A stretch of DNA of 37,404 nucleotides, from contig CAMVSQ010000009.1 of assembly GCA_947170225.1 (NCBI GenBank), forward strand, positions 1 to 37,404. The letters are read 5' to 3'. Below, in pieces: positions 28,880 to 37,404 of the stretch. Origin of the DNA: an uncultured bacterium (GTDB taxonomy: Bacteria; Patescibacteriota; Gracilibacteria; Absconditabacterales; Absconditicoccaceae). The notes below the pieces were generated by a model that saw nothing but the letters and a program-made list of their open reading frames with translations, was not told the DNA's origin and made no database searches. Numbering within the stretch: position 1 is the stretch's first letter; every line of letters starts with the position of its first letter. The position numbers and the translations under genes were made by a program.

Positions 28880-29533
28880 ATGATCCCATTCGCCTTACAA
28901 GAGCCACTACGATGAATTAAAACAGTTTTGTTGCTAAATGAATATATGAAATACCACGATTTTTTACTGTCTATAATCCCGCTTACTGCCGATATTTTTG
29001 TATTTTTATTCCCAATATTATTGGTCGCAATATATATTATCTGACTGATCAAAAAAAATGACACAATCAAAGAATCCGCTCTACGAGTTTTTTGGTCTGC
29101 AATAATTACATCAATTGTAAACATTTGTATCCAATTCTTTTTTGTAAAATTTAGACCCACAGTATTGTTGTTTGGACATCAAGAGGAAACCATTTTGCAC
29201 AAATTTTTGCCAAATAGTTCATTTCCTTCAGATCATTCTGCCATGTCCATGTGATTTGCTATGTGACTTTTACTTTGGTGAATCAAAAACAAAGACAAAA
29301 AATATACACGATTATGAATTTTATTTTTGGTATTTGCCATAATCACTGGATTTTCTAGGATCATGGTTTGAGTCCACCGACCCACAGACATTATCTGATG
29401 ATTTGCTGTCTGAATCATCGTACCACTAATTTTGAGCAATGACAAAATTTACCAACTTTTGAAAAAAATATTTATAAATCCACTAATAATGTTTCAAAAA
29501 ACATTACGAAAGATATTTTGAGTAAAATACTAA
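28880..29533 (+). CDS. PAP2-family membrane phosphatase, 217 aa
   Basis: Phosphatase of lipid phosphates such as undecaprenyl pyrophosphate or phosphatidate. The three family motifs are present: KFRPTVLLFG (K-x-R-P, about 95), FPSDHSAMSMG (PSxH, about 118-122) and FSRIMVGVHRPTDIIGG (SR-x5-H-x3-D, about 160). PSDH has Asp where Gly is usual. About five membrane segments. Several Gly are TGA. It is in the same direction as nth, with an 18-nt spacer, and ends in a shared terminator. Confidence 0.88.
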
Positions 29534-29534
29534 A

Positions 29535-29559
29535 AAATACCGTCCACAAGACGGTATTT
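29535..29559. terminator. Bidirectional terminator
   Basis: AAATACCGTC (29535-29544) with GACGGTATTT (29550-29559), loop 5 nt; T-run of six on the minus strand. It lies between the convergent PAP2 (ends 29533) and HTH (ends 29580) genes. Confidence 0.8.
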
Positions 29560-29579
29560 ATAGACCAACAATTTTTATA

Positions 29580-30155
29580 CTACATATTTTTGAAAATCAA
29601 AACAGCGATCAGAGCAATTATAAACAATATTGCCAAAGACAAAAAAATTATATTTTTTCATTTTTCCACTTTTACAGTACCTTTCAAAGATTCTATTTTT
29701 TCTTCCAATTTCTGTTTTTCTAGCATAGCTTCTTGTTTTTCTCTGGTATAATCTGGCAATGCAACCATAGTTTTCAGTTTAGTTTCCAATTCTCAAACTC
29801 TTTGTTGCAACATAAAAATTACTTTGTTTTTTTCTTCCAAAATTTTGTCTTTTTCTTTAAATATCAGCATAAATTTATCTATTTTTTCATCTATAGCTTT
29901 TTCCAAAGCTGGATTCACCACAGAGACAGTTTTTTGAGCCATTTCGTGATTTCTGACCAATTCTGTACTAGCTTCTTGATGCAAAGCACCATAATCCTCC
30001 TGTAAAGTTGCAATTTCCTCTTTTGCTAATAATACTTTGTTTGCCACTTTTTTGTAAGATAACTTTCCAGATTTGATATATCTATCAATAGTTCTAGTAG
30101 AAATACCCAACATGTTTGCTGCACTCTCTCTAGTAATTCAATAAGTTCTCGACAT
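29580..30155 (-). CDS. HTH DNA-binding protein with coiled coil and C-terminal TM anchor, 191 aa
   Basis: Starts MSRTYGITRESAANMLGIST, continuing RTIDRYIKSGKLSYKKVANK: a MerR/excisionase-type helix-turn-helix. A long coiled-coil-like middle follows (about 45-160), with the heptad-rich IDEKIDKFMLIFKEKDKILE, and then a single hydrophobic helix (about 169-188, NIIFLSLAILFIIALIAVLI) ending FKNM. The HTH is cytosolic and tethered to the membrane by its C-terminus. Such a design suits a one-component membrane regulator or a DNA-membrane tether; target unknown. 38 nt downstream of an 84-aa membrane protein gene. Confidence 0.75.
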
Positions 30156-30193
30156 AATAAAAACTATATATTAATCAATTAAAATACTATTGG

Positions 30194-30448
30194 TTATTTG
30201 TTTAAATCAAATTTTGTTGCGTCTTGTCTTTTTACATCCTTTAGCAAAGACTGGACATACAATAGCAAAAGCATACCATCCAAAATTCCCATAAACATTA
30301 CCTTCATATATACATTTGTCACCAAAGCACTTCTATTTCCATAAAACACCATTATAGATCTTACTGTCACATTTTGAAAAATAGGTATCGCTATGAGGAT
30401 AGTAAGGATAATAAATCAAACCAAAAACAATAAATTTCATTTTTTCAT
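30194..30448 (-). CDS. Small two-TM membrane protein, 84 aa
   Basis: Starts MKKGNLLFLVGFIILTILIA. Two hydrophobic segments (about 4-24 and 45-67) enclose an outward loop with IFQNVTVRSIMVFYGNRSAL; the tail LLKDVKRQDATKFDLNK is cytosolic. The topology recalls LapA-like proteins, but no motif confirms it. Its ATG is one base after the stop of the holin-like gene, so translation is probably coupled. Confidence 0.65.
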
Positions 30449-30449
30449 T

Positions 30450-30848
30450 TTATAATTTTATTTTTCTAATTAAAAAGGCAATAAACGAAGATACCAACGA
30501 CATCAAAACTACTTGCACGATATTTCCAATATGGACTACTATTCATAGTCCAGATCAATTAACAATGTACTCAAATATGTACATAAGCACTACATTTAGT
30601 ACCATTGTAAAAGATCCAAAAGTCAGATAAGTGAGTGGCAAAGACAAAAACTTCAAAACTCATTTCACTATACCATTTACTATCCAAAATAGTATCGCTA
30701 GCAGTATAAATGTCAAAAATATATCATATTCTGTAGCCTCTACCCAAAATCGTCAATCTGTGTATTGATGGAGCAAAAACAAATATATCCCATAAATCAA
30801 CACACTAAATAGTAAACTCTTTAATATCCTAAACAATCACTTTCACAT
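30450..30848 (-). CDS. Four-TM holin-family (DUF360-like) membrane protein, 132 aa
   Basis: Starts MGKGLFRILKSLLFSVLIYG. Four hydrophobic segments; the second half reads FWIVNGIVKGVLKFLSLPLT, then YLTFGSFTMVLNVVLMYIFE, which follows the pattern of the 'mycobacterial 4 TMS phage holin' family (N..i+p.l..l.lPltiLTlGlf.lviNal.l.l), a widespread membrane family not limited to phages. No lysin gene is near, so a phage role is unlikely. First gene of a minus-strand group with the 84-aa and HTH genes. Confidence 0.75.
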
Positions 30849-30925
30849 ATATATCACGCATATAAATATATAAAACATATATACAAATATTTTTTGTCAT
30901 TTCAAGACATTTTGTCTAAGTTTGT

Positions 30926-31315
30926 CTACTCATCTATCAGATCATCAAAATCATCGGTTTTTCAGTCTGCCAAATACTGATGTATTGCATTTCTCAATGC
31001 CAAAATTGGCAAAACGCTAGCTCTTTTCCTCTTGGCTGAAACTTCAAAATTATTGCTTACCAAAAAATCATAATCCCAAGCTAAAATATCATCCAATGAT
31101 ACATCAAACAAAAATTCCGACAAAAATCCAGCACTAGCCAACGAAACAGTAGATAAATTTCAAGTATATCAATAATCAATTATTTTTTCTCAATCAATTT
31201 TCAAAAAAACTGTAATATCATCTCCACATATAAAATTTCATTCATGATATTTTACCGTAAAATCTTTTAATTCCATATTATAAACAGGATTTTTTGAATA
31301 TTCTTGTACTATCAT
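30926..31315 (-). CDS. IscU/NifU-like scaffold homologue with missing cysteines, 129 aa
   Basis: The start MIVQEYSKNPVYNMELKDFT keeps the IscU opening (NP motif), and NFICGDDITVFLKIDGEKII keeps Cys30-Gly-Asp, the first cluster ligand region. GYTGNLSTVSLASAGFLSEF stands where f-x-GCG-x-A-I-A-S-S-S lies and has no Cys; AKRKRASVLPILALRNAIHQ stands where K-x-HC-x-L-A lies and has no Cys. Thus one of three ligands remains. A start at 31276 would remove the NP motif, so 31315 is preferred. It may have become a binding protein or use other ligands. No iscS or other Fe-S gene is adjacent. Confidence 0.65.
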
Positions 31316-31402
31316 ATTATCTTTTTTTTCTCAAAACAATCACATCAACAAATATTTAAAAATAAAAAAATATCACCACTACCAGTCAATCTAACTTTTA
31401 AC

Positions 31403-31440
31403 AAAAAACATAACAATTTCAAGACTGTTATGTTTTTTTT
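31403..31440. terminator. Bidirectional terminator after atpG
   Basis: AAAAACATAACA pairs with TGTTATGTTTTT (about 31404-31414 and 31426-31437); A- and T-runs on both sides. It ends atpG transcription (minus strand) and isolates the IscU-like gene. Confidence 0.75.
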
Positions 31441-31470
31441 TGGATTATTATGATAAGAACTACTCTCACA

Positions 31471-32340
31471 TTAATAGGCTGTTTTTAATGTCATAATATT
31501 TGATATTTCTTTAGTCAATAACGATTGACACATTCTATTAAAAGACAATCTCAAATCTTTTACAATAAAATCCGATGTGTTTTTTATATTTTGAAGGACT
31601 CAAATACGCGAAGTCAATTCAGCCATCCTATTTTGCAATGCTGCACCATACAACATATATTGCAACAGCTGTTTTTCCATTTCAAATTTAAATTCTTCAC
31701 TTTCAGATCACAAATTTACTCAATCATAAGTAGCAATATCTGACACTTTCATTCACAAACTTTCCATAAATATTCACAACGAATTTTCATCTACTGGATA
31801 TAAATTATAGTTTATTACTTCAGAATTTACTTTACTTCTCACAGAATTTAAATAAACTGCAATATCTCAATAATCCTTACTTGAAATACTAGAAACAAAA
31901 TAATCATAAATTTCAGATAAATCATCTTGAGTAAATTCATCCGCCAATTTCAAATATCATACTATATTAAATCATTTCTTTGCAAAAAATTCAAACGCTT
32001 TCTTACCAACACAAAATACATCCACTTTATCTATATTCTGGCTATATTCTGCATATATATTTCTAAATAGTTTACTGTTGTAATTTCCACAAAATCATTT
32101 ATCAGTAGAAAAAACCAAAATAAGTTTCCTATCATTTGCTCTACTATGTCAAATATTAAACAAATTTGCATCAATAGATCATACTATACCAAAAAAATCT
32201 TGCATAAAAGATTTATAACAAGCAATTTGTTTTTTTGCTTTTTCAAGCTTTTCGCAATCAGCAGATTCCATGGAATCAAACAACTGTTTCATATTTGAAA
32301 CAGAATCAATTTTAGTTTTAATATTTTTCATATTAGGCAT
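31471..32340 (-). CDS. atpG: ATP synthase F1 gamma subunit, 289 aa
   Basis: The rotor shaft that links proton flow to catalysis in F1. The N-terminal coiled-coil helix MPNMKNIKTKIDSVSNMKQL resembles the family start (…i+.RI.Sv.nt.qIT.AM). STDKGFCGNYNSKLFRNI (about 77-94) matches SDRGLCGG.N. The C-terminal helix ALQNRMAELTSRISVLQNIK...FNRMCQSLLTKEISNI matches NRM.aM..A..NA...Yn..RQa.IT.Ei.eI. Sequence is divergent overall. No other ATP synthase gene is next to it: upstream is a small unknown gene, downstream a terminator. Confidence 0.85.
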
Positions 32341-32481
32341 GGGATTTTCTAACATTGAAATAAAAACTACAATTTTTGTAATAACAAAAAAAAATCATTT
32401 TTCAAGACTTTTTTGAAAAAAACAAAAACATCAATAACTACAAGTAGTTTTTCACATTCCCACGCCTAACAAAATAGCTTT

Positions 32482-32754
32482 TTACAGTTTAGACCTCAAT
32501 ACTTCAATCAAATTTCTCAAAGCAACCACCAAACTATTTGTCAAGTTTATCATAAATCCCTTAAAAGAAACCACTTCAAAAGCAGATATCAAGCCACAAT
32601 CATCTGTAAACCTCAACAAAAACTTTTGAGAGTTTATATTAAGAGATACATCATAAGAATTTTTGTCTGACTTTACAAATACCGCATGAACTCACTCCAT
32701 ATCCACCACTTTAGCTGCCAACAAATTCATATTTAGCAAAGAATTTTGAGACAT
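32482..32754 (-). CDS. Hypothetical protein, 90 aa
   Basis: Starts MSQNSLLNMNLLAAKVVDME and ends LVVALRNLIEVLRSKL. It is mixed alpha/beta, soluble, with no Cys motif; one Gly (AVFV... CGLISA region) is TGA-free and others mixed. I recognise no family. It lies 141 nt upstream of atpG, a spacer that holds a short AACTA/TAGTT hairpin (about 32434-32447), and is divergent from the AbiEi-like gene. Not an epsilon subunit by any motif I can see. Confidence 0.55.
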
Positions 32755-32868
32755 GGTGAAATGACAAGTTAAAATGTAAAATCAAAAATCTCATGACAGT
32801 TGCATTATTATTTTTACAGATCACAAAAACAATAGAAAAATCATTAGAATTTTTGTGGAAAAATTGAC

Positions 32869-32898
32869 TTGATTTTTTTAGAAGAATTATTATATATT
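32869..32898 (+). promoter_or_regulatory. Promoter of the AbiEi-like gene
   Basis: TTGATT (32869-32874) and TATATT (32893-32898), spacer 18 bp, about 32 bp before the ATG at 32930. AAGGG at 32923-32927 is a close ribosome binding site. Confidence 0.5.
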
Positions 32899-32929
32899 TT
32901 TTTGTAAATTTATAATTAAATAAAGGGAT

Positions 32930-33700
32930 ATGAGAAAAAACAATTTCGACATTACTGTCAAAAGTTTATCAAAACACAAAAACAAATTGATTTGAATAAA
33001 CAAAATAAAAGAAATAATCCAAAATATTATGGATACAGACTACTCTGAAAATAAAGCATACAAAATAATTCATCAGCTAAAAAATAGATGATATCTAGTA
33101 AATCTCAAAAAAAGTATATTTTTGGTAAAAGATCCTGACAAAGAATATGCCGAAGATCAATTGCTAGAAAGTTATTATCGAGAAATACTAAAAAAACATT
33201 GCAAAGATTTTACAAATGGAAAACGATATATTTGATGACTAAAGGCTCTTGAGCTAAACCTCACAAATTTCGACATACCAGAAGAAATTTTGGTAGTAAA
33301 TGAAAACAAACAAGCAAATGAAACTATAATATTTACAAAACAAATCATACTAAAAACATACGAATCAGACAAAAAAAGCCTATTCAACATATTCAACAAA
33401 TTCACCAAAAAAATATATATATGAAAAAATGTATTTCCAATTGCAAATATAGAATTAGCGATGATCGAAAGCCTCTACAATACTTCTATAATAAATAAAT
33501 GATATGTAGAAGAAATTATTAAAAAAATCCTCAGAAAACAAAAAAAGACGATAGATTACAATATTTTTGAAACCGTACTAAAAAACAACAAACATCACTC
33601 AAGCATAAACAGACTTTACAGGCTTTCTTTATGAATAGATCCAGAAATTTCCAATAAGCTGAAAAACCTAATCAAAAAATATAGTTATTTCATAAATTAA
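32930..33700 (+). CDS. AbiEi-like wHTH transcriptional regulator, 256 aa
   Basis: Starts MRKNNFDITVKSLSKHKNKL. An N-terminal winged-helix region (about 20-70) ends in QLKNRGYLVNLKKSIFLVKD, the 'L...G.L.+L++G.Y.l' phrase of AbiEi antitoxins and related regulators. The middle, with KALELNLTNFDIPEEILVVN and a Lys-rich stretch, and the helical tail fit the AbiEi C-terminal domain loosely. In the AbiE system the partner is the nucleotidyltransferase toxin AbiEii; none is found here, as lgt follows on the other strand. It may be a free-standing regulator or a leftover antitoxin. TAA stop 16 nt from the lgt stop. Confidence 0.55.
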
Positions 33701-33716
33701 AAACTTTTGTCAGCAA

Positions 33717-34556
33717 CTATTTTTTTGAAGTAGAACAAATAAATATAACTATTCACAATACAAACGATCACAAAAAAATCCACTGGCTTGTAGTAAACAT
33801 TCAAATAATCTGAGATTGACTATCCACTCTCAAATATTCTATAAAAAATCTAAATAAACTATAAAAAATCAAAAACACGCTAGAATTTAATCAAATTTTT
33901 ATTTTTTTGTTTTTTAGTTGTTTTAAAGCGACAAGCAAAATCACAAAAAACAATACCAATCACTCAAAAAACATAGAAATAAAATTAGTATTTACTCTCA
34001 ATAGATCATCAATTTTGGAATACACATGAAAAATATTTGTATTCACAAAAAAATCATACAATCAAGATGACATTCACCAAGCTCCATCTGGCACAGCTAA
34101 TCAGTATAATTCTTGATTCAAATAATTACCAAATCTACCAAGTAAAATACCAATCGGAGCAATCACAACCAAAATATCCAAAAGTAAAATAAAATCTTTC
34201 CAAGATAATTTTTTTAGATGAAACAAAACAATCACAGACAATATAACTCCAATCATTCCACCAAAAAATGACATTCATCCATGCCAAACTTTGATTATTT
34301 CCAATAAATTTTGTGAAAAATAATCTCGTTCATAAATAAACACTTCTCACAATCTACCACCAATCAAAACTCAAATAATCAATGCTATCATCAAATCATC
34401 CAAATTTTTTTTCAAAAAATTTTGTAATTTGGGAAAATCAGACAAAATTTGAGATTTTCCAAGGAAATACAAAAAAAGATAGGCCACAATAAATCCTATC
34501 AAATAAAATATACCATACCAATATATATTCAATCAAAAAATAGAAAATGCAATCAT
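33717..34556 (-). CDS. lgt: Prolipoprotein diacylglyceryl transferase Lgt, 279 aa
   Basis: Transfers diacylglycerol from phosphatidylglycerol to the lipobox Cys of prolipoproteins; first step of lipoprotein maturation. Seven or so membrane segments. Motifs: GGRLGEVFIYERDYF, VWHGGMSFFGGMIGVILS (H-G-G-[LM]-S-F-x-G-G) and the Lgt signature APIGILLGRFGNYLNQELYG (G-R-x-G-N-[FY]-x-N-x-E). The C-terminus continues past a TGA into YSLFRFFIEYLRVDSQSQII (family YsifRfflEflReD) and ends at TAG; a stop at the TGA would lose this conserved tail. It serves lipoproteins such as the Kazal-like one at 3.3 kb. Confidence 0.95.
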
Positions 34557-34629
34557 TTAAAAAAATACAAATATAAACACAACAAATACAAAAGATAATA
34601 TAAAAAAAATTTTTTTAGTTTCAACAAAA

Positions 34630-35262
34630 TTATTTAAACATTTCCAATATATCGTATTTATTGCGAGAAAAATAATCATATTTATTTTGCAAAATATCAT
34701 AATAATATTTTATCTGAGAGTGCATTTTTTCATAAGCATTGTAATTTATCCTAGATTCTACAGAACATTTTTCATTTTCAATTGATATAGAGAGATATTT
34801 TTCCATATTTGCAGAATCAAAATCTTTCAGAGCTAAAGAAAAACTCTTATCTCACTGCTTTTTCAAACTATCACAATTGTCTTTTTTTTGAATTAAATTT
34901 TTTTTCTCATTATCAAGATGTATCATAAAAATATTTGATGTATTCAAAATTGAATTAGTTTTAGTCAAGAAATCATCCAAAGATGATTGTGGATACATAG
35001 ATTTTTTTATGTATTGTAGCACATCCACATCCGCATAATATTTCATGTTTTGTGCCAATGATGCAAATGACAACACAATTCCATCCCCAGATTCTCACAT
35101 ACCGATTTCTTTGTGCATATCTAGCAAAAGAGGCACTACTCCATAATATTTAGAAAGCTCCATATCAGCCACAGAGTTATCCAAATTTTGTGCAATTACA
35201 ATTTTTTGAAAACAACAAATAGAAATCGCAAATATTATCAATCAATAAAGTATTTTTTTCAT
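34630..35262 (-). CDS. Secreted protein of unknown function, 210 aa
   Basis: Signal peptide MKKILYGLIIFAISICCFQK with likely cleavage near IVIAQ (about residue 25). The mature part is alpha-helical and charged, with a coiled-coil-like stretch around NIFMIHLDNEKKNLIQKKDN and the ending YDYFSRNKYDILEMFK. Few Gly. It lies 30 nt after pilC in the same direction, so is likely co-transcribed with pilB-pilC and might serve the pilus machine; sequence alone does not show it. Confidence 0.7.
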
Positions 35263-35292
35263 AATATATGATAACAAAATAAATGATTTTTG

Positions 35293-36396
35293 TTAATTTC
35301 CGAGCAACTCCACAATACTTGCCATTGGTAAAAACATTGCAAGCACTACAGATCATACTATAGCAGCAACAAATACCAACATGATAGGTTCCAATGCTTG
35401 CATCATTATATCTATCTTAGTCTCCAATTGCGATTTATAAAAAGAAGATATTTTTGCCAATACTGATTTAGTTGTTCCAGTACTTTCTCATACATGTATA
35501 ATCTGAATCAAAATAGCATCAAATAATTTTGATCATTCCATTCATTCAAAAATAGAAAATCAAGCCTCCAAATCCCTTTTAATTTCCAAAACTTTCTTTT
35601 TGTACTGATAATTTGTAAATATATTTCATATTAGTTGCAAAGACACAACAGGACTCATTCATGCTGCATAAAATTGAGAAAGTTGTTTTGCAAATTTATA
35701 TTGGTAATTTCACTTAATCACTGGTGATATAACAGGAGCGGTCACCATCAAATTGTCGATAAAAATTTTAAACGGCAAAATTTTACGATATGAATAAACA
35801 AATACAGCAATAACTGAAATAATTGCTATTACCATATATACCCAATTAGCCATAATAAATTCAGATAGCCTCATCATCAGTTTGGTAATTCATGGCAATT
35901 TGTCAGCATTATCTTCGTACAAAGACATAAAATTTGGCAAAACACTTATATCAATATACAAAGCTGCTGCAATTGATCAAAAAAACAAAATCAATGGGTA
36001 CATCAGAGCTTTTTTCAATTTTCAAGATATTTCATTTGATTGCTCCAAATTATCAGCAATATCATTTAAAGTATCTATCAAATTTCAAGCTAATTGAGAT
36101 GACCTAACCAATTCTATTTCATCTTGCCCAAAAAACCCTTTATGATATTCCATAGCATCAGACAAATCAACTCACTGCACCAATTTATCAATCAAATCTT
36201 GCAAAATTACACGCATTCACTTGTGCTCTTCTGAATCCAACAAAGCATTTAAGGCATCAATCATACCAAGTCACGCTTTTTGAGAAACAGAAAACAGTCT
36301 ATAAAAGTTTGTTTTATTTTTCAATCATGGTTTATTTATTTTTGCCTCCAATTTATCCAAAAATCACATCTTTCTTTCTTGTAAAATTACTTGCAT
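35293..36396 (-). CDS. pilC: Type IV pilus / type II secretion inner-membrane protein PilC, 367 aa
   Basis: Platform protein of the type IV pilus assembly machine. Two T2SSF domains: first KTNFYRLFSVSQKAGLGMID (about 29-48), then the loop QLAGNLIDTLNDIAD and a hydrophobic segment near 140-160; second YQYKFAKQLSQFYAAGMSPV, with HVGESTGTTKSVLAKIS and the final membrane helix PIMLVFVAAIVGSVVLAMFL, then PMASIVELLGN, as usual for the family. It follows pilB by 24 nt. Confidence 0.92.
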
Positions 36397-36420
36397 TTTT
36401 TGTTTATGTTAAAGTGTAAA

Positions 36421-37404
36421 TTAAATATCTTTTATTTTTACAAACTGGTAAGCTTCATCTAAATCAATAATTCACTTAATTACTTTAAAAATTCCATCCC
36501 TCTCCAAATTGATCATTCAATTTTGCAAAGCAACTTGCTCAATTTCCATATTTGAGCGTCACTCCATCAGCATTTTTTTTATTTCATCATTGTAATCCAT
36601 CAATTCAAATATTCAAATTCTTCATTTATATCCAGATCCTCCACAGTGTGGACATCTTTCTCAATTCACTTTTCATGTTCATTTTATCATTTTTCACTCT
36701 ATCATAAATTTAGCCCATTGTTCCTTTGTCACTCCTCTATCATGCAATTCCTTTTTTAATAACTCTTTATCAAAATTCATAAAAGCTTTTTTTGCATGTC
36801 TCCATCTAATATCATCTCTAATATCTATTTCTGCACTACACTTTGGACAATTTTTTCTAGCCAACCTTTGAGCAATAACAAGGTTAAATGTTCAAGCTAC
36901 CATATATGCTTTTGCTCACAAATTTAGCACTCTACTAATAGTCTCCACAGCAGAATTGGTATGGATAGTACTAAACACCAAATGTCATGTCAAAGCAGCT
37001 TCCATAGCCATTTCCAGTGTCTCACTATCACGAATCTCTCACACCATAATCACATCTGGATCTTGTCTCAATGCAGACCTCAATCAACTAGCAAAAGTAA
37101 ATCAAACATCAGATCTTACCTGAGATTGATTTAGTCATTCCATTTTATTTTCCACTGGATCTTCAAATGTTGTAATATTTATATCTGGCTTGTTGATATA
37201 ATTTAAACAAGCATACAGTGTCGCTGTTTTTCCAGATCATGTAGGTCCAGTATTCAAAAGAATTCCATTTGGATAAGCCAATTCATTAAAAATAATCCTC
37301 TTGTTGCGTCATTCTAATCATAAATCTTCCAAAAGTGGAGTTTTTTTTGATTTATCCACAATACGCATTACCAATTTTTCTCACCAAACTGTAGGCAAAG
37401 TATT
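36421..37404 (-). CDS. pilB: Pilus assembly ATPase PilB, C-terminal part (cut by window edge)
   Basis: The extension ATPase of the type IV pilus (GspE family). The 327 visible residues include [19 protein letters not shown] (Walker A), [20 protein letters not shown] (Asp box), [20 protein letters not shown] and [20 protein letters not shown] (Walker B), and [20 protein letters not shown] (His box). Behind it come two Cys pairs, KNCPKCSAE and [20 protein letters not shown], the zinc site of PilB/GspE. The start lies beyond position 37404. First gene of pilB-pilC-(secreted protein)-lgt. Confidence 0.94.

Noticed and set aside
30450-30848. Prophage holin
   Set aside because: The family is widespread outside phages; no lysin, integrase or structural phage gene is nearby.

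Overview
This window comes from an AT-rich bacterial genome in which UGA is read as glycine (genetic code 25), as in the candidate phyla Gracilibacteria and Absconditabacteria (BD1-5/SR1, CPR). The sequence shows this directly. Conserved genes such as dnaB, ftsH, recG, lgt, ung, nth, pilC and a Nudix hydrolase are cut into pieces by in-frame TGA. They become full length, with their motifs intact, when TGA is read as Gly: the Nudix box, for example, begins LPGGGVEEGE with three TGA codons in a row. All real gene ends here are TAA or TAG. Coordinates below use that code. Gene names rest on motifs read by eye; no database search was run.

Layout. Positions 1-5,600 are accessory: the edge of an unknown gene, a hairpin-rich spacer, small proteins of unknown function, two GC-rich hairpin repeat clusters, a lipoprotein with two DUF333-like units and a Kazal-like domain, a TRM11-type methyltransferase, and an unassigned structured RNA of about 320 nt. 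Then come dnaB and a small helix-hairpin-helix protein. At 7.6-8.6 kb lies a pair of paralogous small genes that use no TGA codon and carry matching upstream dyads and 3' hairpins.

From 15.8 down to 8.7 kb runs a long minus-strand gene series: ftsH, a PSP1-domain protein, a TPR membrane protein, an M20-like pseudo-peptidase, a four-CxxC protein, a Nudix hydrolase, a sugar-phosphate nucleotidyltransferase and a small membrane protein. Then follow a DUF4143 ATPase, recG, a secreted papain-like protein convergent with recG, a GC-rich island, ung with tRNA-Arg(CCG), a RecB-like Fe-S nuclease, a DUF2207 membrane protein, and rnpB with tRNA-Trp(CCA).

The right third holds a large surface protein (InlB-type repeat plus SLH-like end), divergent from nth and a PAP2 phosphatase across a C12 tract. 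It continues with a membrane-anchored HTH protein, two small membrane proteins (one 4-TM holin-like), a degenerate IscU-like protein, an isolated atpG, an AbiEi-like regulator without a partner, and pilB-pilC-(secreted protein)-lgt at the right edge.

Together this is a reduced, host- or surface-interacting CPR lifestyle: type IV pilus assembly, lipoprotein maturation, surface proteins, and core replication and repair. The least explained parts are the two-gene cassette family near 8 kb, the 5.1-5.4 kb RNA, and two homologues of well-known enzymes or scaffolds (M20, IscU) that have lost their metal-binding residues.
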